DNA of 64,000 nucleotides, taken from Anaeramoeba flamelloides (taxonomy: Eukaryota > Metamonada > Anaeramoebidae). Location of the stretch: NCBI GenBank assembly GCA_027625915.1, contig JANTQA010000036.1:5911001-5975000 (forward strand), given 5' to 3'. The number at the start of each line of letters is the position of its first letter. The first letter of the stretch is position 1. Positions 46,101 to 55,604 of this stretch are shown in pieces. The position numbers and the translations under genes were made by a program. The notes under the pieces were generated by a model that did no database searches, had not been told where the DNA came from, and was given only the letters and a program-made list of their open reading frames with translations.

Positions 46101-49100
46101 AAAAAAAAATAAATGTTTACTATTGTTAAAATAATAATGCACGTATTTTTAATACCTAACGATAATTAAAAAATTTTTTTATAAAAAAAAATAAAGATTT
46201 GCTCATTTACCACTTTTTGATAACTTCACTTGTAATAAACAATAATGTTGGTTAATAAAAGATCTTGGATCAAAAATTATTTTTTTGAGATATTTAATAA
46301 TTTAAGTTGGACAATACCATTTTCCAGGTTCTATTAAGATTGTTTTCAAATTTAAGAGTAAAAAATTTGAATAATTTTTTTTCAGAGTTATGGAGTGTAA
46401 TATTATATTTTTATAAGAATTTTAAATTTAATAAATATCTTTCAAATGGATAATCACTTATTTGGGCTATTAAAGAATTATTTATTCTTTTAAATTGAAA
46501 AAAAAAATTTTTTTTTGATTTTCTGTCTGTTTTTTTTTAATTTATGTAAGAAACAGAAAATTTCATAAATTTTTGGTTTATTCTAAAAAGTAAAAAAAAA
46601 ATCGCCTTTAGCTTTCCAAAACTTAGAAGAAAATTTCAAAAATTTTATTTTTATTTTCCAGAGTTAAAAAAAGGTTTCCGTTAGGTTTTCTGTTTATTTG
46701 TGAAGTGTTATAGGTTTTTTTTACTTTTTGAAATAAACAGAAAATTTTAATAAATTTTCGGTTTATTTCAAAAAGTAAAAAAAACCTAACGAAAATAAAT
46801 AGATTTTCCAAATAAAATAGAAAACTTCAAAAAAACCTAGAAAACCTAGAAAACTTAACAAATAAAACAGAAAACCTCAAGAAAACCTAGACACTCTACG
46901 GACACTTTTCGTTAGGTTTCCCAGAATTCAAAAGAATAGAGAAAAAACAAAGATTTTACTCAATTCTTATGAATTCTGGAAAACCTAGGCACTTGACCGA
47001 CACTTTCGTTGGGTTTTTTTTTTTACTTTTTGTTTTGATTAGAAAATCAATAGATTTTCCAAACAAAAATAAAAATATAAAAAAAAAACCTAGGCACTCT
47101 ATGGAAATTACCTGACACTTACGTTTGGTTTTCCAGAATTCAAAAGAATTGAGTAAAATCAAAGAGATTTTACTTGATTTTTTTAAATCCTGGAAAACAA
47201 CCCGACACGTAATATTAATCACAAGGAATTTTTTTTATCTATTTCAGTTTTATTAGATGAGTATAGCATTTTTAAAGCTATTGGTTATTATCAATTCAAG
47301 TAAATATCTCCAAGTTGAATTAAACAAAAATTCATTGTCACATCCATTTAAAATTTTTTACCCCCAAAATAGACTTTTTTTTTCTTGGCTTGAGACTTTT
47401 TAAAGAACTTTGAACTCCTTGCAACAATAAATACAGCACCCCTCAAGATTTTTAAGTACTCGAATGTGGATTGTATTGTGGTTAAACTTTATTAACAGGA
47501 TGAAATGGTAATTGAATTAATATTTTAGTCTTTAATTATTTATTTTTTGATCTTACTTAATTTTCGTTTTCAGGTTCCTTTGGTGAATGTGATTCCAGTG
47601 GTTTTTGTGATTTCTGTGATTCTATAAAGGTTTCCAATTAAAAATGTGTATTTAACTTTTTTTTCCGTTTTACTTTTGTTGCAAATGGTATTTCTTTTTG
47701 GAATTTCTTTCAAATAATCTTGTAATTAAATTATGGAACACTTCTTTTTTAATGAGCCTAAGAGATCAACCGAAAGGTTCAACAAAATAAGATGTTTTTC
47801 GATTTGATTTTTGGGTTGAAAAAAAACGAAAAAAGTACCAACATGAAAAAAAAAAAAAAAAATAGAGAAAAAGTAAAACAAAGAGTACAAACCCCAGCTA
47901 TTTTGCATTAACACAGGATTAAAATTTTGAATTGTGAATCCATTGATAGTGAAATTGTTCTTTTGGATAGTAAAACCCCTCATTATATCACATGACTCAC
48001 CATCAATTATCGTTTCTTCTTCAGGATAAGAAGTTGCAAGCAAAGTTAAATCTTCTTGTGGTTTAATTTCTTCAGCAAAATTGTAAGTTCCTGGGCCAAC
48101 ACAGACAGTGTCTCCAGCTATAAACCAATTGAAAAGTGAAAAAAGGAAAAGTTTTTGAATTTTTGTTTTTTTTAAAAGAGTAAAAAGTTATATAATAAAC
48201 CTTTGAGAAATACTTTTTCTAAAAGTGATTGAAAAAATAAAGATCTCAATAGAATCTGGAAAAGGGATCAACAAAAAACTTTAAAACAGGAAATTTTCAT
48301 TATTAAGACTCTGAGTATATTTTGGTTTGTATTACTTTTACACATGTGCAAAAAGTGATGTCTTAATATTTTAAGTTTTTTTACTAAATTTGTCATTTTT
48401 CTCAAAAACTACAAAACTTTTCCAACTGCACCCCGGATAGTAGAGGTTTCTTTTAAAGTGTACTTGGGGATTCTAATAGCAAAAAAAACAATTTAAGGAA
48501 AGAATAAAAAAGTTTGGGGTTGTTTTTGTGTTTTGATTTCTGAAAATTATTTTCGATTTTTAAATTTCTATTTCTTCCCCAAACATTTTTGTTCTATTAT
48601 AAAATAGAATTTTTTGCTATTAGAATCCCCAAGTACACTTAAAAAAAAACCTCTTCCATGGGGACGAATTTGGAAAAGTTTAAGGGTTATCTAAAAAAAG
48701 ACCACTATTGACTTCATATGGATTAAAACATGGGCGAAATGTGTTCTTTATTTCTTGGTAACCAGAAGAAAGATCTAATTTCAAAAATTTAGGAATTGGT
48801 AATTTAGATAGATCAGTTTCTTATTCGCAAACTTATTACTGAAAACCACAACCCAACCATGATCGTTCTAACTTTCATTTTTCAGAGCTAAAAATCGATT
48901 GTAAGACAATACTTCAATTAGAACGATCATGGTTGGGTTGTGTACATTAAATTTATCGAAATGAAATTTTTTCTTTGTCATTTTAAAAAAAATTTAAAAT
49001 GAAAAGGGAAAAAGTTAGATGTGATTTGTTTTTTATTTGTCATTCATTTTCATTATTTGTTTTTCTCATTGGCTAAGAGGATTTTTTTGTTTTTTTTTCA

Positions 49101-51187
49101 TCTTTTTATTTTTTTCTTATTTTCTTATTTTTATTTTCTTTTTATTCGATAAAAGAAATATTCAAGACACTAAATTAAATCCCCAAACCAATAGCCAACA
49201 AACAATTTCAAAGAACCGCAGCAGAACGCTGTGTTAGAAAGTTTTCAAAACTGCAACCCAAAATTCCCAAAAATTACAAAACAAAAACAATCAAATGATC
49301 CACAACAAAAAAAAGTCCAGAAAAAACTCACAAGTCTCTACATTATATTCCACTAATGACTTGCACATACCTGCAAAAAACTGAACTTCCAATATTCTTA
49401 GAATGGAAGTGTACATTTATTATTAAAATTACAAAAAATACTTGGTTTTCACCCAAATACTATTCTCTAATATAGTTAAAAAAATCTTAAAGGGATTCTT
49501 TTCCTTTTTTTTATAAATAAACTTTTTTCTTTTTTTTTTTTTTACTTGTTTTCTTTTTGTTTTTTTTTTTGTAAAAAAATTTTTTATGTGTTCTTTTCGA
49601 CAAAAAAAACACCTTTTTGTTGGAAACGATGAAATCAAATATCGTCAATTTGGCTTTGAAAAGAAAAAACAATTTCTTTTTCATTTGTTTGGGGTTGCTA
49701 AAAATTAGATGCGATGAAAAAATGACAAAAGAATTTGAACATTCAAAAAATGTTTTTGTCTTTGAAATTTTGCAAAAAAATTCTGAAAAATTTTGCATTT
49801 TAGGTTTCTCGTTAATTGAAAAAGATAAAGAGTCTAAAGCTGTGATGTTTAAACCCACGTTACCCCCAAAATGGCCTTTTTTTAGATAGTCCTTAAGATT
49901 TTTTGAGAAAAATGATAAATTTAGTAAAAAAACTTAAAATATTAAGACATCACTTTTTGCATAGGTGTATTTGAATTCTAAATAGGAGAAAATTTCACTT
50001 GATTTTCCATATTTTTCTTTTATAAATTAAGTCCCCAAACGGGGTGTGTTGGTATTTGTGGTCTCTATTTGAAGAAAGAAAGGTGTTAATGAAGAAAATA
50101 TTTTCACTTTACAGTGATCAAAATAAAGCGTGCCAACAACTATAATCCGTGTTTCAAAATATAATCCGTGTTTTTTTTTATTCTTGTACCAAGGCAACAT
50201 CCAATCTACTACCAAATAGTGTACTTAAGTTCAAATCAATTTTGAAAGTAAAGGTCTGGTTATTTTCAGTAAAATTTAAATTATTCATGCAAATAGTTGA
50301 AAATTTTCCATACCATTCTCAATTTTTACGAAATATTTTGTTTTTTTTATGATTAAAATTTTCTTGAAAAATTTTCTCTATTTTTTGAGATAAATTTTAC
50401 AATTTGATCCTTCATTTTTAGAATTTATTATTAAATAATAGAACTTTAAGAAACCAATACCAAATTTAGTTAGTGTTTATTATTGGTTTCTTTGATTGGT
50501 TAATGTATAGGTCTTCTATAACAAAAAAACACGCTTTTTATTTTTAAACACGCATTAAATTTTTTTGCACGCTTTATTTTGACTACAGTATTTTCCATTT
50601 CCTTTTAAATCTTAGACTTTAAGAAATTTAGTTCTCAAAGAAGTAGTGGGTTGTAATTCGTAGTTTCTATTTGAAAAAGAAAAATGTCTGGAAATGAAAG
50701 TGAAAATTATTCCTATTTAGAATTCAAATACCAGAATTTGTTGAAAATTTTGGGAAACAAAAGAGAGTACTGATAAACTGCAATTTAAGGTAGGAAATTT
50801 TTACTTGATTTTCCTTTTTGAAATTATTCTGATCAAGCTTTGAATAAAGCATTTTATGTGGTCAAGTGTTAAGAAACTGTAAAATTAGTTGTTGTTCAAC
50901 ATATTCTTTGTTGTAGACTTTTTGATAAGAAACAGTTTGAAGATTTATAAAAATGGAAACTGAACTAAAAATTTTTTGAAATTTATTAGAATTAATCAGT
51001 ATTAATTACCTGTAGAAACACCAACAGCAAATAAAATCGTTAAGCAAGCATTTTCCGCTGTTTCACAAGATCCTTCATCTGTTCCTTCAACTTTCACATA
51101 CCTCTGACAATCCAAGAATACTTTGTTTGTTAAAACTAAGACCAAAATTAAGAAAACATAAGAACTCTTCAGGATAATAGTTTTCAT
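37174..51187 (-). CDS. Three-exon beta-helix/Cys-rich repeat/multipass membrane protein
   Basis: I join three exons: 51187-51010, 48117-47893 and 41294-37174, 4524 nt in all, 1507 residues. Both junctions keep frame with GT-AG borders and restore a continuous beta-helix (NFNPVLMQNSW then GIPFYLDC). Parts: a signal peptide (1-26); a pectin-lyase-like right-handed beta-helix (about 30-230; GFTIQKNNFTINGFTIQNF); roughly 15-20 GCC2/GCC3 (ephrin-receptor-like) Cys-rich units (about 235-850; CxxCxxGxY); a Cys-rich EGF-like knot to about 905; about nine hydrophobic spans (about 918-1313); and a Lys/Asn-rich cytoplasmic tail. The membrane block (WWYKMLPFVIIFGILYIIGI; EFVLTFRKITVVVIVLY) is the type found after such repeats in other protists and is vaguely TRP-channel-like. 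Sensing or adhesion is inferred. A 630-base internal duplication covers about 39771-40705. The 41412 ATG is not the true start; it lies in intron sequence. Confidence 0.85.
39771..40705 (-). repeat. 630-base tandem duplication within the Cys-rich coding array
   Basis: 39771-40075 and 40401-40705 are almost the same at DNA level, offset by exactly 630 bases (210 codons), so the frame is kept. Near-identity including silent sites implies a recent copy or gene conversion between units. Confidence 0.85.
41995..42040. repeat. 46-base palindrome
   Basis: ATTTTTCTTGATAGGGTGAT and its near-complement ATCACGGTATCAAGAAAAAT meet at the centre ATTTAT. It is a tight hairpin with no loop to speak of. Confidence 0.8.
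42296..42360. repeat. Short hairpin AATCTCTATTAAATTT
   Basis: AATCTCTATTAAATTT at about 42306 is mirrored by AAATTTAATAGAGATT at about 42331. It lies just before the LINE remnant. Confidence 0.7.
42490..43790 (+). mobile_element. Broken LINE-type (non-LTR) retrotransposon remnant
   Basis: Only the end of a reverse transcriptase and what follows remains, antisense to the host gene. At 42538 MFTDDLILIMAG is the catalytic Y/F-x-DD motif of non-LTR reverse transcriptases. In the next frame, from about 42680, YLGIWLDKKTHLKFNFEKV and LLYGLEIF give the thumb-region motifs that follow it. After 43416 a Cys/His motif (FCQLCKINKDLDIIEDLDHF) recalls the C-terminal zinc knuckle of LINEs, with one expected Cys replaced. 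Two frame breaks and a palindrome inserted at 43250-43331 show that it is dead. No poly-A tail or 5' part is recognised. Confidence 0.75.
43250..43331. repeat. 82-bp palindrome, CGTTAGGTTTTTTTT family, copy 2
   Basis: Arms TCGGTTTTTTTAATTTAAGA and TCTTAAATTAAAAAAAACCT surround a core with AAATAAACCGAAAATT. It sits between two LINE fragments, so it appears to have arrived by insertion. Confidence 0.85.
44663..45162 (-). mobile_element. 500-bp MITE, TTCAAAATAAATGGCC family, copy 2
   Basis: Ends: ATTCAAAATAATTGGCCCAT (left) and its inverse around 45141-45160 (GTGGGCCATTTATTTTGAAT). The whole element matches 60853-61368 in reverse orientation. There is an extra internal end-like motif at 44838. 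No coding frame. Confidence 0.75.
45286..45334. repeat. 9-base minisatellite (AAATCACAG)n
   Basis: Five to six exact units of AAATCACAG. A short inverted counterpart (TGTGATTTCTGTGATTC) occurs at 47607-47624, inside the matching opposite arm. Confidence 0.85.
45466..45686 (+). mobile_element. 221-bp MITE, AGCTTAATTTCAAAA family, copy 2
   Basis: Same termini and length as 24441-24662, flanked by TA at 45464-45465 and 45687-45688. Non-coding. Confidence 0.8.
46529..46602. repeat. Palindrome, CGTTAGGTTTTTTTT family, copy 3 (decayed)
   Basis: T-run, TAAGAAACAGAAAATTT, centre ATAAA, then GGTTTATTCTAAAAAGTAAA and an A-run. Arms are less perfect than in the other copies. Confidence 0.65.
46707..46791. 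repeat. 85-bp palindrome, CGTTAGGTTTTTTTT family, copy 4
   Basis: Arms ACTTTTTGAAATAAACAG and CGGTTTATTTCAAAAAGT, bounded by TAGG/CCTAACG, centred on ATTTTAATAAATTTT. The arm sequence differs from copies 1 and 2, yet pairing is kept. Confidence 0.85.
46914..46986. repeat. Palindrome with CAGAATTC arms, copy 1
   Basis: AGGTTTCCCAGAATTCAAAA is mirrored by TATGAATTCTGGAAAACCT. A second unit is at 47127-47202, and half units flank the 20521 palindrome. Confidence 0.75.
47127..47202. repeat. Palindrome with CAGAATTC arms, copy 2
   Basis: GGTTTTCCAGAATTCAAAAG pairs with the inverse near 47180-47202 (AAATCCTGGAAAAC). The inner part GAGTAAAATC/GATTTTACTT also pairs. Confidence 0.75.
48414..48681. 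mobile_element. 268-bp foldback inserted in the mariner-like TIR
   Basis: The arms pair over about 75 bases, for example GTGTACTTGGGGATTCTAAT with ATTAGAATCCCCAAGTACAC. The mariner-like arm continues on each side of it (CTCAAAAA before, TAAGGGTTATCTAAAAAAAG after), matching the intact right arm, so this element came later. Confidence 0.8.
48848..48941. repeat. 94-bp foldback with 23-base perfect arms
   Basis: ACAACCCAACCATGATCGTT at 48848 is mirrored by AACGATCATGGTTGGGTTGT ending at 48941, with a loop of about 48 bases. Confidence 0.9.
50112..50588 (+). mobile_element. 477-bp MITE, CAGTGATCAAAATAA family, copy 1
   Basis: Left end CAGTGATCAAAATAAAGCG, right end (inverted) CTGTAGTCAAAATAAAGCG, each flanked by TA. 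Nearly identical to 52462-52944. The AACACGCTTTTTATTTT sub-terminal block is also shared by all copies. A Tc1/mariner-type parent is inferred. Confidence 0.9.
50775..50997. repeat. Inverted-repeat arm next to exon 1, arm 1
   Basis: An inverted copy of about 53058-53280, including GACCACATAAAATGCTTTAT and CTTCAAACTGTTTCTTATCA on the opposite strand. It ends 12 bases before the donor site of exon 1. Confidence 0.7.
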
Positions 51188-52461
51188 TCTTTTTTAAAAA
51201 AAATGAAATCTAATAACTATTCTAAGAAAAATTCCGAAAAAGTTTCTGAATAAAATTTTCAAGTTGTTATATGTTGTAATGTTATTATTAAAAGAAATTT
51301 TGTGAAAATTAATTTATTACCAATTCGAATTTCGGATCAGGGTTTTGAAAATAAATCATTTCTTGAATTTGATAAAATTGAAATAACAAAGTGGAAAAAA
51401 GGAACTTTCTTTTCAAGGGGGAAGATTAGGGACTTTAAATATTTGAAAATAAATATACGTTTCGAAAAAAATTTTACAGAAATCAATTGACAAATACAAG
51501 AGAATGGTAAAAAAAATCTTTTGTTTTGAAGAAACAGATTACAATGATGAAATTGTTTGAACAAGAAGAGGCTATTCAACGTTTACCAACATTAGTCAAT
51601 TTTCGATTTACTTTTTGTCATTAAAAAAAAAGTTTAAATGTTGAAAATTTTTTATGTTTCAAATTTGGTCAAAAAAGAATGTAACTTATTGTGAAATGTT
51701 GTTTATAAAAGATCAGAAATAATCTTTTGGACAAAATTCAAAATAATTTTCCAAAACTTGCTTTTTAAGCTGTGTGTTAATTTAATCAGAAACTTTTCCA
51801 AAATTACCATCAGATTTCCTGAATCTTGAGATTTATTGCTTTTTTATTTGACCTTATGATAATTGAAACAAGATTACTTTTCAAAAGTAAACAATTAATT
51901 TTTAAAAAATTTTGTTGTGCAAAGCCTATTTCCAACAAAATATTTGCATTCGATTTCTGAAATGTGGAAAAGATGTAGGTTCTGTTAAAATAGATTTTAC
52001 AATTAATCTGCTGATTATTCTCTTTTCTCATATTTATTGAATAAAAAATGGGAAAAATATTTAAAAAGTTTTTTGGTTATTCTTTTTTTTCTGAAGAGAG
52101 ATCCGTAATAAGATTTGAATTTCTTAAAACCCAATGGTTTTGAGCTGGTCTGGAATATTTTATAATACCTATTTGTGTGTATAGGGTTTACTAATGGTAT
52201 CCTATATAAATTGAAATTTTCCAAATTTAAAAAAGATAAAAGCAAAATTTTAGTCCATAAATTCTCAAAATACTAGTAGAGAGATTCCGAAACACTAATA
52301 ACCCATAAAAGAATTGAATTTGAAATGAAAATTTATTGGAATAAAAAGTAAAGGCTATTAACCATTAGCAGGAAAAGTCGACTTTTCAAATCTTTGTGGA
52401 ATATTCAGAATACAGTGTCAAAATATACTATATTTGCTACTAAAAAATAAATTTATTTGTA

Positions 52462-52944
52462 CAGTGATCAAAATAATGAGTTCCCAACAACTATAATCCG
52501 TGTTTCAAAATATAATCCGTGTTTTTTTTTATTCTTGTACCAAGGCAACATCCAATCTACTAACAAATAGTATACACGAGCCCAAATCAATTTTGAAAGT
52601 AAAGGTCTGGTTATTTTCAGTAAAATTTAAATTATTCATGCAAATAGTTGAAAATTTTCCATACCATTCTCAATTTTTTTGAAAAATTTTTTTGTTTTTT
52701 TGATGATTAAAAATTTTCTTGTAAAAATTTACTCTATTTTTTGAGATAAATTTTGCAATTTGATCCTTTATTTTTAGAATTTCTTTTTATATAATAGAAC
52801 TTTAAGAAATCAATACCATATTTATTTAGGTTTTATTATTGGTTTCTTTGATTGGTCAATTTATAGGTCTTCTATAACAAAAAAACACGCTTTTTATTTT
52901 GAAACACGCATTAAATTTTTTTGCACGCTTTATTTTGACTACAG
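52462..52944 (+). mobile_element. 483-bp MITE, CAGTGATCAAAATAA family, copy 2
   Basis: Flanked by TA on both sides, in the same orientation as copy 1, with only scattered differences, so among the youngest insertions here. Non-coding. Confidence 0.9.
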
Positions 52945-53057
52945 TAGACCAAAAAGAGTGTTACTGTTGTAGTCAAGAATATTGTTAAAAATATAAAATT
53001 TTGGTTTTTTTTTCACAACTATTTGGTTTTGTAAGCCAATTTTGAGAAGAAGTTTGG

Positions 53058-53280
53058 TACATACTGATAAATTCTAAAAAATTTCAAAAAAATTTTTTGT
53101 ACAGTTTCCATTTTTATAAATCTTCAAACTGTTTCTTATCAAATAGTCTCTTGGCAGGAAAAAGAATATTTTGAAGAACAGCACCTTTTTTAGAGTTACT
53201 TAACATTTGACCACATAAAATGCTTTATACTAAGTTGAGAATAAAAATTTCCAAACATAAATTGCATTTTATCAATATTT
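53058..53280. repeat. Inverted-repeat arm upstream of exon 1, arm 2
   Basis: The opposite arm to 50775-50997; together they enclose exon 1 and copy 2 of the MITE. The arms differ at scattered sites, so the duplication is not very recent. Confidence 0.7.
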
Positions 53281-53556
53281 AACATCTTTGTCATTTTTAA
53301 TTGTAGTTCATTCAATAATGCTTCAAAAAATTGAATTTGTTCCCTTTTTCTTTTTCGTGTTTCGCGAACCTGTAACCTTACTTGTTGAATTTTCTTTTTT
53401 GAGAAATTTTGCTCTTGATGAGATCTTTAAATTAATAATATTTATTGTTGGTTTGTGTATTTGTTTTCTTTTTGAGAAAAATTTTTCTACTTGTCTACTC
53501 CCACATGAGGCTATGGTCATATAAAAGACACCTTTAAAATTTATATTCACTTCTGT

Positions 53557-54027
53557 AGTGATCAAAATAATGTTAGCTTAACAAATAATATCGATACTTC
53601 AAAATAAAATTTGTGTGCTTTTTTTTCTCATGTTTCCATTGGAACATCCAATCAACTTCCAAATAGTATACCTAAGTTCAAATCAATTTTGAAAGTAAAA
53701 ATCTGGATATTTAAAGTAAAATTTAGATTAGGAATGCAATCTGTTGAAAATTTTCCATAAATCTTCAATTTTTTTGAAATTTTTTGTTTTTCTGATTAAA
53801 ATTTAATCCCAAAATTTACTTTATTTTCTAAGATTAATTTTGCAATTTGATCCTTTATTTTTATATTTTCTTTTTAAATAATAGAGCTTTAAGAAACCAA
53901 TACTATTTTTGTTTGTGGTTTATTATTGAATTCTTTTCTAGATTAATCTATAGGTCTCGTAATAAAAAAAAACGCTTTATTTTGAAACATGGATTAAACT
54001 TTTCAACATGTATTCTTTTGACAACAG
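53557..54027 (+). mobile_element. 470-bp MITE, CAGTGATCAAAATAA family, copy 3
   Basis: TAGTGATCAAAATAATG at the left, GACAACAG at the right; the interior is aligned with copies 1 and 2 but clearly more diverged. Confidence 0.75.
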
Positions 54028-54079
54028 CATATTTATTTTTAGAGATAATTCTCAAAGAAAATGAACTTTAAAAGAAATA

Positions 54080-54206
54080 CAGCTGTTTCAACTCAGGTGT
54101 GAATCGCACTCATTCGTTGAATGGTTGGGAAACCTTCCAAGTCAATTTAAAATGTTTCTAAGATTTGTGTGAATGAGTGCGATTCACACCTGAGTTGAAA
54201 CGGCTG
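54080..54206 (-). mobile_element. 127-bp foldback MITE, copy 2
   Basis: Arms CAGCTGTTTCAACTCAGGTG and its inverse ending CGGCTG, flanked by TA on both sides. The interior is the reverse complement of copy 1 at 30051. Confidence 0.9.
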
Positions 54207-54220
54207 TAAAAAAAAACTAC

Positions 54221-55604
54221 TTTAAGGGAGTAGCTACACCAAAAGACATGATAAAAATTTGAGAGAGATGAGATAAGAGTTTTTTATTTTAGTGCCGTGT
54301 GATCGTAGATTCTCTAAAAATTTTTTTAAAAAAATTATTTGATATTTTTTTTTTAGTAATGTTCAACAATAAAAAAATTGAGATTATATTGATAAAATAG
54401 TTTTTTTTTTTTTATCATTTTTTTATTAAAATAAACTTAATTGAATTAATTAGGACACAGTTTAAACAGTTGGAAAAATAACAATAATACTACACTTTAC
54501 ATCCTATTGGAAATTAATTTTAATTCAACAAACTATTTCATTTTTTGTCTTTTTTGTTTTTGTTTTCATTTTCAATTTTTCAGTTACTTAATCTGTTTAG
54601 TTAGATCTGAAAATTTTTTATAGATGGTTGATAGAATGTTAGTGTTGAGTATCAAAAATTGTTAAATCCACATACAACCGGTGAATGGTATCTTATCATT
54701 TGATCGATCAACCATTGTTGGTGTAATTTTAACAAATCTAACAATATATTTTTTGTTCAAACTCTTTCATTTCAGCTCGTTTCCTTATTTTGGATAGACG
54801 TGTTTTGATTTTTTATTTTATATTGTTTTCTTATATTTGGATGAAAATGATTACTTAAAAAACCATTAATACTAGGTTATTTAAATATGGTTTTATATTA
54901 CATTTGGAAAAATATAATAAATTGAGTTTTTGTTTTCCTATTTTTGATTTTAGATGTGTCCAAATTTTTGGAATGGAGGTTTAGTTTTAATTTTAGGAGA
55001 AGATAATTTCAGATTCTTTGAATAAAACTTATGGCTATTTTGTGGTTTAAACTTTGATAACATATAATCATATTCACTTCTCCAATTCCACTAAACCCAA
55101 CTATTTAAAATCCTAATAAGTAATAATTTGACTTAATTATTCTAATTTTGGAATCCTTCTAGCTATTTAAGTCCCATTTATGTTTCCTTTTATATTCTCT
55201 CAATTGTAAGGTTGTTGTTCTTTTTAAACAAAATCCATTAATCCCAAATGCCACTAATATTAAAATATTTATAATTTCTTAATGTTGTCAGGATTAAAAA
55301 AATCTCAAAAATGATGAAAAAATAAAAAATGAAAAAATTAAATTCCACAATAGAATGTTGAGAGAAGGATAAAAGATAAGTTATTCAACATTCAAAACAC
55401 TATTTTTTGCAATTCAACTCAACATTCTATTGTGGAAATTTCTTTGAGACATTGAAAAAAAAATTTTAAAAATCTAATGAATGAAGTACTTATATATAAT
55501 AAAAATCATTGAGTTACAACCAAAGTAAAAAATGTTATTTTCTGATCCTTTTCAAAATTGCAAAAAAGTGAAAAATTTTTCAATACCGTGGCTACTCCCT
55601 TAAG
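54221..55604. mobile_element. 1.4-kb composite element, TTAAGGGAGTAGC ends
   Basis: Left end TTTAAGGGAGTAGCTACACC, right end (inverted) CTTAAGGGAGTAGCCACGGT. Within it, about 54430-54990 is a reversed relative of the 23793-24325 MITE, and 55341-55440 is a foldback. No transposase is readable. Confidence 0.65.
55341..55440. repeat. 100-bp foldback with 22-base arms
   Basis: TTCCACAATAGAATGTTGAG mirrored by CTCAACATTCTATTGTGGAA, with a loop of about 55 bases. Confidence 0.85.

Larger units (their letters stand above)
45245..47690. repeat. 2.4-kb inverted-repeat unit in intron 2
   Basis: About 45245-45350 and 47570-47690 are inverted copies (for example TTTTTAATTGGTAAACTTAA with GTTTCCAATTAAAAA, and CCTGAAAACGG with CGTTTTCAGG). 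The space between holds a MITE and the palindrome cluster, so it may be one composite foldback element. Confidence 0.55.
41295..47892 (-). other. Intron 2 (6.6 kb) of the beta-helix/Cys-rich gene
   Basis: The 5' border is G|GTTTGT at 47892, the 3' border TAAAAG|GT at 41295. It is a phase-1 intron. It includes an ATT-type microsatellite (about 41338-41364), a 46-base palindrome at 41995-42040, LINE remnants (42490-43790), MITEs (44663-45162, 45466-45686), a minisatellite (45286-45334), inverted 100-base arms at 45245-45350/47570-47690, and a palindrome cluster (46529-47202). Confidence 0.8.
48341..49967. mobile_element. Dead Tc1/mariner-like element with nested foldback
   Basis: The termini CACATGTGCAAAAAGTGATG and (inverted) CACCTATGCAAAAAGTGATG begin arms of about 70-110 bases and are flanked by TA. 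Without the 268-bp foldback nested in its left arm it would be about 1.36 kb, a usual mariner size. No transposase can be read inside; frames are short and A/T-run driven. A second small foldback is at 48848-48941. Confidence 0.75.
48118..51009 (-). other. Intron 1 (2.9 kb) of the beta-helix/Cys-rich gene
   Basis: The 5' border is ACAG|GTAATT at 51009, the 3' border TTTATAG|CTGG at 48118. It is a phase-1 intron; joining gives V-S-T-A-G-D-T-V in frame. It is largely occupied by a 1.6-kb mariner-like element (48341-49967) and a 477-bp MITE (50112-50588). Confidence 0.85.

Noticed and set aside
47726-47892. Continuation of exon 2 to its stop
   Set aside because: The translation becomes Phe-rich T-run sequence; the GTTTGT donor at 47892 gives a better continuation.
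49429-49889. Several small frames inside the mariner-like element, considered as transposase
   Set aside because: They are Lys/Phe-rich A/T-run products without DDE spacing or helix-turn-helix motifs.
51302-51490. Small frames just upstream of exon 1
   Set aside because: Overlapping frames on both strands with no motif; more likely leader or promoter DNA.
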